A DNA stretch of 64,000 nt from Scatolibacter rhodanostii. GTDB lineage: Bacteria > Bacillota > Clostridia > Oscillospirales > Acutalibacteraceae. Under the pieces are notes generated by a model that searched no databases, was not told the origin of the DNA, and saw only the letters and a program-made list of their open reading frames with translations. The stretch is taken from NCBI RefSeq assembly GCF_900197595.1, contig NZ_FZLO01000003.1:62001-126000 (forward strand). Reading direction: 5' to 3'. Shown one piece after another: positions 35,777-43,570 of the stretch (position 1 is its first letter; each line of letters opens with the position of its first letter). Position numbers and translations under genes: made by a program.

Positions 35777-35812
35777 AAAGAAGTGAGCATGCCAATATTC
35801 ACTTCTTTTTTT
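35776..35812. terminator. Terminator after the dockerin gene
   Basis: AAAAGAAGTGA and TCACTTCTTTT pair, with a T-tract on the plus strand. It contains the stop codon of the small opposite-strand gene, so it may serve both. Confidence 0.8.
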
Positions 35813-35933
35813 GAACCCAAATAGTAAATAAGATTAACCCCAGTGTAATAAAAAGCAGCACCCCATAAAGAATGCCAAATGGCAAAAGTAGACTTTTCGC
35901 TGTTAGCATAATCAGACATTTTTGAGTGAACAT
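35799..35933 (-). CDS. 44-residue single-pass membrane protein
   Basis: A short gene on the minus strand. Start ATG 35931-35933 with GGAG five bases upstream, stop TGA at 35799-35801. The product has a short polar N terminus (MFTQKCLIMLTAKS), one long hydrophobic segment (LLLPFGILYGVLLFITLGLI with more beyond) and a basic end (VQKKK). A sigma-K-like promoter lies just upstream. I do not recognise the family; small membrane proteins like this are common among sporulation genes. Confidence 0.6.
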   Translation of the reverse strand: MFTQKCLIMLTAKSLLLPFGILYGVLLFITLGLILFTIWVQKKK

Positions 35934-35959
35934 GCTCTCTCCCCTTTGTCTACCGTTTT

Positions 35960-35986
35960 TAATGTATGATTGACTATTTTATTTGT
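35960..35986 (-). promoter_or_regulatory. Possible sigma-K promoter of the 44-residue protein gene
   Basis: On the minus strand AC (35985-35986), 16 bases, then CATACATTA (35960-35968), a full match to CATANNNTA. Confidence 0.45.
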
Positions 35987-36140
35987 ATGCTGACAGCATA
36001 GAAAATGATACTCTTAAAATTCAGTTTGGTTATTTTTTTTAAAGCTAAGTCATAGATTTAGATACAAGCCTAACGCATAGCGGCAATTAACATGAGGTAG
36101 ACTAAAATTTCTCATTTCTACGAGGAAGGAAGAAAATCAA

Positions 36141-37436
36141 ATGATGAATTTTAAAAAACACAGCTATCTGATTCTTTGGGGTGCTTTCATTCTTGCCATC
36201 GGCATTGTTTGGCTATTTGGACAAACAGAACCAGAACCTGTACCGCCCATACAGAGCACTGCTACACCAATACCCGGCAAGCAGACACCAGAACATATTC
36301 CCGAGCTATTTAACCGAAGTTCCCCCTCCCCTGATACTCCTTCAGCTTCACCGACAGTAGAAAATATCGATAGCAATATGGTCGGGCTTTGGGTTCCGTT
36401 TATGTCACTCAGCACAGTAGAAAAAACAGAAGCTGCCTTTAAAGAAAATTTCCAAAACATTGCTGATTCTGCCAAAGAAAAAGGCATTAATGCGCTTTTT
36501 GTCCATGTTCGTCCCTATTCTGACGCGCTTTATCCTTCTTCCCTTTTCCCGTGGTCACATATTGTTACCGGCACACAAGGAACCGATCCTGGCTATGACC
36601 CTTTAGCCTTTATGATTGACTATACACATCAATTGGGCATGGAATTCCACGCTTGGATTAATCCACTGCGAGTGAAAAGTCCTGATTCAAGCTTTGAACT
36701 GTCAGCTGATAATCCTTATTCCAAGCTAAAAGCTGACAACCCTTCCTATTTCATGGAATATGACGGCGGCATTTATCTTAATCCGGCCGCTCCGTATATT
36801 CGTCATCTTATCGCAGACGGTGCCGCCGAAATTGCTCAAAACTATGCTGTTGACGGCATTCATTTTGACGATTATTTTTATCCTACCGATGATGCTTCTC
36901 TTGACAGCGATATCTATACAGCCTATACCTCTACTGTCGAAGAACCCATTGCATTATCTGCCTGGCGCACGGGAAATATCAATGCCATGATTGCAGAAGT
37001 ATATCAAAAAATTAAAGCTGCGAAAAGCGATGTTGTATTTGGTATTTCTCCCACCGGCAACATTGGCAATAATAAAAGTATGAACGCTGATGTAAAAACT
37101 TGGTGCGCTATCCCTGGCTACATCGATTACATCTGCCCTCAAATTTATTATAGCTATGAACATCCTACTCTAGGCTACAGCGAAGCGCTAAACGAATGGT
37201 CTGCTTTGCCAAAGCACGAAAATCTGAATATCTATATCGGTTTGGCACTCTATAAAGCTGGAACCGATGCAGATGAAAACACATGGCTTGGCGGAAACAT
37301 GATTGCCAGGCAAATTGAGGACGCTGAAGCCATCGGGACTAATGGCATTATTCTTTATTCTTCTGATTACCTCACAATACCCGAAACAGAAGAAGAAGTA
37401 AACAATGCGGTTGCCGCTATTCAAAATATACAATAA
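36141..37436 (+). CDS. Membrane-anchored GHL10/DUF187-type glycoside hydrolase-like protein
   Basis: A 431-residue protein. N-terminal anchor (about 8-26, SYLILWGAFILAIGIVWLFG), Pro/Ser/Thr linker to about residue 75, then a TIM-barrel domain of the YngK/GHL10 family (about 80-430). Marks are VGLWVPFMSLS, GINALFVHVRPYSDALYPSS, EFHAWINPLRV, DGIHFDDYFYPTD with the likely acidic residues, and GISPTGNIGNN. The substrate is unproved; relatives act on peptidoglycan-like or other glycans. Start ATG follows GAGGAAGGAAG. Same anchor-plus-linker design as the dockerin protein before it. Confidence 0.88.
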   Translation: MMNFKKHSYLILWGAFILAIGIVWLFGQTEPEPVPPIQSTATPIPGKQTPEHIPELFNRSSPSPDTPSASPTVENIDSNMVGLWVPFMSLSTVEKTEAAFKENFQNIADSAKEKGINALFVHVRPYSDALYPSSLFPWSHIVTGTQGTDPGYDPLAFMIDYTHQLGMEFHAWINPLRVKSPDSSFELSADNPYSKLKADNPSYFMEYDGGIYLNPAAPYIRHLIADGAAEIAQNYAVDGIHFDDYFYPTDDASLDSDIYTAYTSTVEEPIALSAWRTGNINAMIAEVYQKIKAAKSDVVFGISPTGNIGNNKSMNADVKTWCAIPGYIDYICPQIYYSYEHPTLGYSEALNEWSALPKHENLNIYIGLALYKAGTDADENTWLGGNMIARQIEDAEAIGTNGIILYSSDYLTIPETEEEVNNAVAAIQNIQ

Positions 37437-37462
37437 TTATTCTTCATGTTCGAAATAGCGAC

Positions 37463-37505
37463 AAAAGCCGAACCAATCTCTGCAATGAGATGGCTCGGCT
37501 TTTTA
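37463..37505 (+). terminator. Terminator after the GHL10 gene
   Basis: AAAAGCCGA-A-CC-A-ATCTC pairs with GAGAT-GG-C-TCGGCTTTT, followed by TTTT. Confidence 0.9.
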
Positions 37506-37526
37506 TTTTATCTTATCTTTAATTTT

Positions 37527-38033
37527 TTACTCTGATAGTTTTTTTATAAATTTTTCTGCCTGTTTTCTATTTTTAAAAACAATAACTTGCTTATTCTTTT
37601 CAGCATTTAATAGTTCATAATACTTTTGTCTATGCGTTTTATTAAATTGCCATACAAACTTTAGCAGCTTTATATCAAATTTTTCAGGACAATTTTGACC
37701 CATATCCGCACGCGTTTTTCCGTATCCTGTAATGACTCTTTTTAAGACTCCATAAAGACTGATAAAGCGAGAATAATCCATAAAAATTATGGTATCACAA
37801 TATTTTAATCGCATAGGCAATGTTCTGTCAAAATTACCGTCCAAAATCCATTGTGACTTTGCTAACTCTTCCTTTAAAAGAGCATCAAACTTTTCTCTTG
37901 GCATAGCTTGCCAATTGTTTAACCAATATAATTTATCAAGATGGACAAGCGGTAATTCTAATTCTTTTGCTAATGCTCTTGATAAAGTTGTTTTTCCACA
38001 GCCAGAGCACCCAATAATTAATATTTTCTGCAC
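37527..38033 (-). CDS. P-loop kinase-like protein (FlaR/adenylate kinase-related)
   Basis: A 168-residue P-loop NTPase: IIGCSGCGKTTLSRALA is Walker A, HLDKLYWLNNWQAMPREKF is the lid-side motif of the topology-modulation (FlaR-like) group, and WILDGNFDRTLPMRL and IIFMDYSR complete the fold. The family is annotated as DNA topology modulation protein or adenylate kinase-like; the real substrate is unknown. Single gene, converging with the GHL10 gene. Confidence 0.85.
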   Translation of the reverse strand: MQKILIIGCSGCGKTTLSRALAKELELPLVHLDKLYWLNNWQAMPREKFDALLKEELAKSQWILDGNFDRTLPMRLKYCDTIIFMDYSRFISLYGVLKRVITGYGKTRADMGQNCPEKFDIKLLKFVWQFNKTHRQKYYELLNAEKNKQVIVFKNRKQAEKFIKKLSE

Positions 38034-38274
38034 CTATCTTCACCTCACCATCAACATATTTTCCATAAATTGATTCTACCATATTTTTGAATTAAAAAAC
38101 AAACAAATTATCTCATAATCTATTTTTCTTATAAATTTCTTCTATAGACAAGCTATTGACTTGATACAACTGATGTGTTTAAATCGTATTATAGATTTCA
38201 TTTTCAGACAATCCTATTTTGACATTCCAGTAAAACACATAAATAGCAAGAAACCCAGAAAGGTCTGTTTACTC

Positions 38275-38871
38275 ATGAATCCAAATGTTACAATCAGAAT
38301 GGCAACAGAAGAAGATGCACAGGAGCTTTTATCCATTTATTCGCCGTATGTCACGCAAACTGCCATCAGTTTTGAATATGACGTACCTTCTATAAATGAA
38401 TTTGCAGAGCGCATTCGCAATACGCTAAAAAAATATCCTTATCTTGTCGCAGTAGAAGATAACTGTATCATTGGTTATGCCTATGCCTCAGCTTTTAAAC
38501 CGCGCCCCGCTTATGATTGGTCGGTTGAACTAACGGTTTACTTAAAACAAGATTGCCGTGCCAAAGGAGTGGGTAAGAAACTATATCTTGCCATGGAAAA
38601 TATTCTTGAACATCAGAATATCCTAAATGCAAACGCCTGCATCGCTTATTCAGCCAACAATGATGATTATCTGGATAATGTCAGTGCTGGTTTTCACCAG
38701 CATTTAGGCTATGTAAAAGTAGCCCATTTCACAAAAAGCGGCTATAAATTTGGTACTTGGTATGATATGATTTGGATGGAAAAAATATTGAGAAAGCATC
38801 CTGACACGCCCTCTCCTTTTATTCCAATTACTGCAGTAGCTGTTGAACGCTTACTAAAACAATCAATATGA
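38275..38871 (+). CDS. GNAT N-acetyltransferase (phosphinothricin/MnaT-like)
   Basis: A 198-residue acetyltransferase: IRMATEEDAQELLSIYSPYV, then SFEYDVPS, VAVEDNCIIGYAYASAF with RPAYDWSVELTVYL, and the acetyl-CoA loop CRAKGVGKKLYLAM. Relatives acetylate phosphinothricin, methionine sulfone or similar amino acids. The ATG at 38275 is chosen because the homologous domain begins there; an open frame extends 114 bases upstream. The Shine-Dalgarno (AAAGG) is 11 bases away. It has an extra C-terminal tail of about 25 residues. Confidence 0.9.
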   Translation: MNPNVTIRMATEEDAQELLSIYSPYVTQTAISFEYDVPSINEFAERIRNTLKKYPYLVAVEDNCIIGYAYASAFKPRPAYDWSVELTVYLKQDCRAKGVGKKLYLAMENILEHQNILNANACIAYSANNDDYLDNVSAGFHQHLGYVKVAHFTKSGYKFGTWYDMIWMEKILRKHPDTPSPFIPITAVAVERLLKQSI

Positions 38872-38938
38872 GTTTGAATGGTAAAAAGATGATAGAATTT
38901 CTTTTCCAACTTACACCAATCAAAAAGGAGAAATTATC

Positions 38939-39130
38939 TTGAATGGACAAAATCGTGCCGACATAAAAATCGGTGCAAAAGTAAATATCGTACTCAAAGC
39001 TGACCAACGTACCAATAAGCTAACAGAGGGTGTCGTAGCTAAATTACTAACAAAGAGTAGCTTTCATCCTCATGGTATTAAAGTTATGCTAACGGATGGG
39101 CAAGTCGGCAGAGTTCAAGAGATATTATAG
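38939..39130 (+). CDS. ywbE: YwbE family protein
   Basis: A 63-residue protein with a TTG start. It matches the YwbE/DUF2196 pattern: RADIKIGAKVNIVLKADQRT, then LTEGVVAKLLTKSSFHPHGI and KVMLTDGQVGRVQEIL. The TTG is fixed by AAGGAG eight bases upstream; no in-frame ATG is available. A small KOW-like beta fold is expected; function not known. Confidence 0.92.
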   Translation: MNGQNRADIKIGAKVNIVLKADQRTNKLTEGVVAKLLTKSSFHPHGIKVMLTDGQVGRVQEIL

Positions 39131-39244
39131 TAGCATAGCTACTTTATGGATCATTCTTAATTATAACAACGTTTTAAGAAAAACCATTCTCGATCCGGTC
39201 AGCACCTAATTTTTTATAACATAAAATTGTTGGAGGTAAATAAT

Positions 39245-40015
39245 ATGTCAAAACAAATGCCAGCCCTATTTATCGGTCACGGATCTCCTATGAACGCAAT
39301 TGAAGATAATGAATATTCAAATATTTGGTCTGAAATCAGCAAACAAATTGCAAAACCTGAGGCTATTTTATCTGTATCGGCTCATTGGTTCACGAGAGGA
39401 AGCAAAATCACAGATTCTCCCAAACCAAATGTTGTTTATGATATGTATGGATTTCCCGACGCTCTATATAATGTCATCTATCAGCCCGATGGTGCACCAA
39501 ATTTGGCACATGAAGCCATATCACTCATTGGCAGTAAAGTGGACGTAGACAACAGTTGGGGCATTGACCACGGCACATGGTCTGTTCTATGCAGAATGTA
39601 CCCAGAGGCCGATGTTCCAGTCTTTCAGCTTAGTGTTGACGCCAACGCCAGTGCTGAAACTCATTTTAGAATTGGTCAAGAAATTGCTTCTTTACGCAAT
39701 AAAGGTGTCATGATTTTCGGAAGCGGCAACGTAGTGCACAACCTCTCAAGAGTCAGCTGGGATATGGATGGAGGTTACCCATGGGCGACTGAATTCGACA
39801 ACTATATCAAAGAAAAGATTCTTAGCGGTGAATATGATGACGTCATAAATTATGACAGAGCCGGTCCATCAAGAAAGCTAGCTTTTCACACACCAGATCA
39901 CTTCAATCCTCTTTTATACGTATTGGGAGCTTCTAATAAAAATGATAAACTTACTGTATTCAATGACTCCTGCACGCTTGGTTCTTTGTCTATGACTTCT
40001 TACTTGTTTGAGTAA
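39245..40015 (+). CDS. DODA-type extradiol dioxygenase family protein (LigB/YgiD-like)
   Basis: A 256-residue member of the class III extradiol ring-cleavage family. The metal site residues are seen in FIGHGSPMNA, SVSAHWFTRGS and FHTPDHFNPLLYVLGA; also IDHGTWSVLCRMYPEADVP. The usual reaction is O2-dependent opening of catechols such as DOPA. In an apparently anaerobic organism another role is possible. Start at 39245 with GGAGG eight bases upstream; terminator downstream. Confidence 0.93.
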   Translation: MSKQMPALFIGHGSPMNAIEDNEYSNIWSEISKQIAKPEAILSVSAHWFTRGSKITDSPKPNVVYDMYGFPDALYNVIYQPDGAPNLAHEAISLIGSKVDVDNSWGIDHGTWSVLCRMYPEADVPVFQLSVDANASAETHFRIGQEIASLRNKGVMIFGSGNVVHNLSRVSWDMDGGYPWATEFDNYIKEKILSGEYDDVINYDRAGPSRKLAFHTPDHFNPLLYVLGASNKNDKLTVFNDSCTLGSLSMTSYLFE

Positions 40016-40104
40016 GCTATAGACACAAACTAGCACATAATATCTGCGAGACGAGTTACAAACTAGAAAAAACAATCTTTACAATACCATGTTCAATCCC
40101 AGTT

Positions 40105-40153
40105 AATAAAGTTCGAGGGTTTGCACGAACAGCAAGCCCTCGAACTTTATTTT
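40105..40153 (+). terminator. Terminator after the dioxygenase gene
   Basis: AATAAAGTTCGAGGG and CCCTCGAACTTTATT form a 15-base stem followed by TT. No gene is seen in 40016-40447, only this and the next hairpin. Confidence 0.85.
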
Positions 40154-40353
40154 CCTGAATTAATTTTATCTTAGCGAAAAACAGTTTAGTTAGAATAAGA
40201 CCTTGTTATTATTTAAAAATCATAGCAGAATCATGAGTGTTTCAATTTTTTCATCGTAGTAATGCTATGATGGTATGATAATTCCTCTTATAGTAACTGA
40301 TTAAACTCTATTCAGTATTATCGTGCCGCTTTCTTATCTTTTGAATATAACAC

Positions 40354-40407
40354 AAAAACTAGGTTAGATAGATGCAATTTTACATCTATCTAACCTAGTA
40401 GTTTTTG
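40354..40407 (-). terminator. Terminator of the SPFH/zinc-ribbon operon
   Basis: CTAGGTTAGATAGATG and CATCTATCTAACCTAG pair; the minus strand continues TTTTTGTG. The plus strand also has a T-tract. Confidence 0.85.
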
Positions 40408-40447
40408 TATCATCCGATCAAAATAGATACAGACCTGCAATCTCCTA

Positions 40448-41101
40448 TCAGCCACTTATCGGTGTTCCACAATACTCGCATTCCGAAACGCTGCCAACGG
40501 CAACAACATTATTTGCACCACAACCGGAGCATTTGACTGCAATCCTTCGCATGCGTGCCCGATCCTGGACTGATGTTTGAGTATCTGATATAACTGATGT
40601 TGGAGTATCTGATATAGGTGTACTCCATGCTAAAACAATTTCACGCTTCTCTTGATTCAGATAAGCATCCTCTAAACAACTGGTGTTTATCATATTCTGT
40701 AGATCTTTTACTACGGTATTATATCGAAACCCAACCGAATTAACAATACTATCTATACTGCGAACATTCTGATTTACTACCAACTGTGTGTACAGATTAT
40801 ATCTGACAGCGGCTCGTTTTATCTTCGATGCTTTACGCAACACCATAATACCGGCAATAAACATGGCAAGTGCGATTAGTACTAAAGATGGGTACTTCTC
40901 ACTTAAATTTTCAGATTTCATGATTATATATCCTCCAGCAATCACGAAAAACCACCCCACAGCTGAAATCGCACCGGTTTTCCCGCTCATCAATATGGAC
41001 TTATCCGTTGATGCTTTCTTAAATAACAAAAAAATACCCACCGGCCATAACAATAGCAACCAAAAGATAACCCGGCCCCAGCTAATTTGTTTTTTTTGCA
41101 T
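40448..41101 (-). CDS. Membrane protein with C-terminal zinc ribbon (YdjG-like)
   Basis: A 217-residue protein. Three predicted membrane helices (about 9-27, 43-61 and 70-88) are followed by a helical cytosolic part (YNLYTQLVVNQNVRSIDSIV) and a zinc ribbon at the end (CSGCGANN and CEYCGT). It is the last gene of an SPFH, membrane protein, zinc-ribbon trio, two bases after the previous stop. The layout recalls Bacillus ydjG-ydjH-ydjI beside pspA, a membrane-stress set; similarity is by architecture only. Confidence 0.75.
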   Translation of the reverse strand: MQKKQISWGRVIFWLLLLWPVGIFLLFKKASTDKSILMSGKTGAISAVGWFFVIAGGYIIMKSENLSEKYPSLVLIALAMFIAGIMVLRKASKIKRAAVRYNLYTQLVVNQNVRSIDSIVNSVGFRYNTVVKDLQNMINTSCLEDAYLNQEKREIVLAWSTPISDTPTSVISDTQTSVQDRARMRRIAVKCSGCGANNVVAVGSVSECEYCGTPISG

Positions 41102-41103
41102 TA

Positions 41104-41550
41104 TTAAAATTCTCCTCTTTTGGGTTTGTTATATTCTCCGCTTTGCAAGTCTTCATAAGTCTTTGCGTTATTGTCATGCACTCGAGCGGATATGTTAATA
41201 GTAACCACAGCAATAATCAAGAATACTGCGTTTATTGCAATTTGAAGGAAGACAAATCTATACATATGCGCCGCAAACCACTGGGTGAAGAAGATGCTGA
41301 TAATAACCACAATCTCGTAAATTAAAATTAAACTGCCTAATCCAGTGGAATAATAAACACCATCTTTATTTTTCTTTGGAGCAGCCAGCGTAAGGGTTGC
41401 AAACAAGGAAACTACAAGGGACAGCAGTAATGAGCCAAATGCCCAAAAGTTCAGTGGAACCTTGTCGATGTCCAACAGGAAAAATCCTGCAATGACGACC
41501 AAGATTCCGATAGTATAAATAATAATAGTTGTCAAAACACCTCTACTCAT
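41104..41550 (-). CDS. Four-helix membrane protein of the SPFH operon
   Basis: About 148 residues with four predicted membrane helices (near 8-25, 35-58, 72-92 and 102-125 from the start used) and a charged tail (HDNNAKTYEDLQSGEYNKP). Start is uncertain: ATG 41550 overlaps the stop of the SPFH gene and would be translationally coupled; an ATG 12 bases earlier and a GTG at 41577 are also in frame. Family not recognised. Its place between an SPFH protein and a zinc-ribbon membrane protein suggests a membrane partner of the SPFH protein. Confidence 0.7.
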   Translation of the reverse strand: MSRGVLTTIIIYTIGILVVIAGFFLLDIDKVPLNFWAFGSLLLSLVVSLFATLTLAAPKKNKDGVYYSTGLGSLILIYEIVVIISIFFTQWFAAHMYRFVFLQIAINAVFLIIAVVTINISARVHDNNAKTYEDLQSGEYNKPKRGEF

Positions 41551-42766
41551 TGCTGTCACCATCTGCTTTCTTTCCACATTCCGGACAGAATTTTAAGTTA
41601 TTTTCCAATTCACTGCCACAAGAGGAACACCTTTTAACCATAGAATTGCCGCAATGAGGGCAGAATTTTTGCATGTCGTCAACTGCTTCTCCGCATTTGA
41701 TACAGGTTTTTATCAGACTGCTGCCGCATTGTCCACAAAACTTTAATCCACTATGATTGCTAGCTCCGCATTTCGGGCAAACTTTTTGATTTGCAATAAG
41801 ATTGGTGTCTTTACCGCAAAACGGGCAAAAATTATATTCAGAACCGATTTGCTTACGACAATGAGGACATTCCTTAGGCGAGTTCGTATGTATGTTTTTG
41901 CTCATTTCGCTAAATGCTCCGGCAAAGTCACCGCCTAATCCTAATCCCATTCCAAGGCCTAATCCTGCCCCCATAACAGGCGTTGAACCTGAGCCCGAAT
42001 TTTTTGCGGCACCTTCCAATGTATTAAAGGAACGCTCTTGTGTATAAGAATATCCAAGAATATGCATTTCGGCCTTCTTTGCAAGGGCCTCTTTCAGCTT
42101 CATCACAGCCGAATCATCTTCTGGAACGCTAATATCGTTTACGTAGAAATTCAGTAGCTCAATTCCAAAATCAGAAAAATCTGGCAAAATGCTTTCCTTC
42201 AATGATTCTGATATTTCACTGATGTATGCGTTTATTTCTAGTATTGATATTTTTTTCTTAATGATGTATTCGGATATATCATCTTTAACTTTTGCTAAGT
42301 ATGTACCCCTAAAATATTTTGCAATATCACTAGATGAGAATGCCGATAGTGTTCCCACAAGTTTTGTCAGGAACATCTTGGAATCTGAAATTTTAATTCC
42401 AAATTGCCCAAACGCTCTAATTGGCATAAACACATTGTATTTGGGATCTTGCAGCTGAATTGGCGTTGGAGTTCCCCATTTAACATCAAGAGAATTAATT
42501 TTATTTACAAACCAGACCTCTGCAGTAAAAGGTGAACGCCCACCAAAAGGCAAGTTTACAAAATTGTTCAAGATGGGAATATTCGCTGTTTCCAAGGTGT
42601 GGCGACCGGGACCAAACCAATCCAGTGCCTGCCCACCCTTATACAGTACCGCCTCTTGGGATTCATTAACGATTAATTGCGTCCAAGTACCAAGTTCTGA
42701 ATTTGGAAATTTCCATGCAAACACATCGGGCGAACCATTATATTTTACTACCTCAACAATTGCCAT
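41543..42766 (-). CDS. SPFH domain protein with zinc-ribbon tail (YdjI-like)
   Basis: A 407-residue protein. The SPFH/virion-core-like domain (about 20-235) has EAVLYKGGQALDWFGPGRHT, then LPFGGRSPFTAEVWFVNK and VFMPIRAFGQFGIKISD. A glycine-rich stretch (about 260-285, GAGLGLGMGLGLGG) leads to about four zinc ribbons with repeated CPxCG pairs (CPHCRKQIG, CPFCGKD, CPKCGASN, CPHCGNS, CPECGKK). Such proteins assemble at membranes; Bacillus YdjI is recruited by YdjG and YdjH with PspA. No pspA is seen here. First gene of the operon. Confidence 0.9.
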   Translation of the reverse strand: MAIVEVVKYNGSPDVFAWKFPNSELGTWTQLIVNESQEAVLYKGGQALDWFGPGRHTLETANIPILNNFVNLPFGGRSPFTAEVWFVNKINSLDVKWGTPTPIQLQDPKYNVFMPIRAFGQFGIKISDSKMFLTKLVGTLSAFSSSDIAKYFRGTYLAKVKDDISEYIIKKKISILEINAYISEISESLKESILPDFSDFGIELLNFYVNDISVPEDDSAVMKLKEALAKKAEMHILGYSYTQERSFNTLEGAAKNSGSGSTPVMGAGLGLGMGLGLGGDFAGAFSEMSKNIHTNSPKECPHCRKQIGSEYNFCPFCGKDTNLIANQKVCPKCGASNHSGLKFCGQCGSSLIKTCIKCGEAVDDMQKFCPHCGNSMVKRCSSCGSELENNLKFCPECGKKADGDSNE

Positions 42767-43138
42767 TATTTCACCGTCCTCATATTTTTTGCTGGTTTTT
42801 ATGCTTACCGCTCTGCATATAGGGCATCTCGACCAACCTTTTCACTCAAAGTAATATTAATACTATTTATTAGTGTCTATTTTTAGACCGAGGTTACATC
42901 ATTCAACAGATAAATAAATATTATAACTATTTATAGTTTACAATAAATCTCAAAAAACTTCAATCTTAATTATTAATATTCTCCTTATAAACTTGTAAGA
43001 AACCCTGGGAAGCGGCACTTGTTGACCTGTGTTGCCAAAGGCTTAGCAGTTACTGTGACTTGAAATCTTCTATTGAAATCCCTGTAATTATATATTTTGA
43101 TGTGAAATGTGGAGTGGTTCTCACGCTGACTTAATTAA
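42767..43138. other. AT-rich gap without an intact gene
   Basis: Contains the upstream region of the SPFH operon (no convincing promoter found) and about 270 bases of apparently non-coding DNA. A 50-codon open stretch near 42990-43135 has no start signal and is not called. Confidence 0.5.
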
Positions 43139-43303
43139 TACATTAGCCAACGCAAAAATCATAAACTAGCCGAATGGAATTTCTTTGTTGACTATTGTTT
43201 GAGCGAATTGCCGTACTTGGCAAAGTTTTATTCTGCATTGAATAAGGATGATCTTCAATTAAACGATTGTATTAGAAGGAGAATTGGCTTTAAACAAGCC
43301 TAA
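43139..43303 (+). pseudogene. 3' remnant of an unknown coding gene
   Basis: After an in-frame TAA, 54 codons read with protein-like composition (HKLAEWNFFVDYCLSELPYL, then AKFYSALNKDDLQLNDCIRR) to a natural stop. There is no start codon or ribosome site. It looks like the tail of a gene whose front was lost. Family not recognised. Confidence 0.4.
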
Positions 43304-43354
43304 CATTGAAAAATAATTGTTTTATTAAAATTTTCCAGTGTGGTAACAACATTG

Positions 43355-43376
43355 AGGTTTCTTATGGAAGAAACCT
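43355..43376 (+). promoter_or_regulatory. Hairpin enclosing a leader ORF start
   Basis: AGGTTTCTT and AAGAAACCT pair perfectly with ATGG as the loop. The ribosome site (GAGG) lies in the left arm and the start codon of the small ORF lies in the loop. Confidence 0.5.
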
Positions 43377-43438
43377 TTGAGATGAATGAGTTACTTAGCT
43401 TATTGGGAAACCCCAACCTGCTGGTGCTAAGTTTCTAA
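43364..43438 (+). CDS. Possible 24-residue leucine-rich leader peptide
   Basis: ATG 43364 to TAA 43438. The peptide has seven leucines in clusters (NELLSLLGNPNLLVLSF). GAGG lies six bases before the ATG. It is followed 20 bases later by a terminator hairpin, the layout of an attenuation leader, but no gene lies downstream on this strand. Whether it is translated is unknown. Confidence 0.35.
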   Translation: MEETFEMNELLSLLGNPNLLVLSF

Positions 43439-43458
43439 AATTTAATTATAGATACGGG

Positions 43459-43497
43459 AATCCCCTAGCAGGTTTTAACACCGACTAGGGGATTTTT
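43459..43497 (+). terminator. Terminator behind the leader ORF
   Basis: AATCCCCTAG and CTAGGGGATT form a perfect ten-base stem with a 16-base loop, then TTTAGTTTT. AACCTGCT at 43415-43422 is fully complementary to AGCAGGTT at 43467-43474, which overlaps the stem by two bases and fills part of the loop, so an alternative fold exists. Confidence 0.75.
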
Positions 43498-43570
43498 AGT
43501 TTTAATTTGTGTCATTAGGTCAAAATAGATGCATCCGTTTTAGCCGAGAGGGTAATGAAGTATTTATTCC

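Noticed and set aside
42767-43570. Insertion sequence or integrase remnant in the 800-base gap
   Set aside because: No terminal inverted repeats, target duplications or transposase motifs could be found; only an unknown coding tail and a leader.
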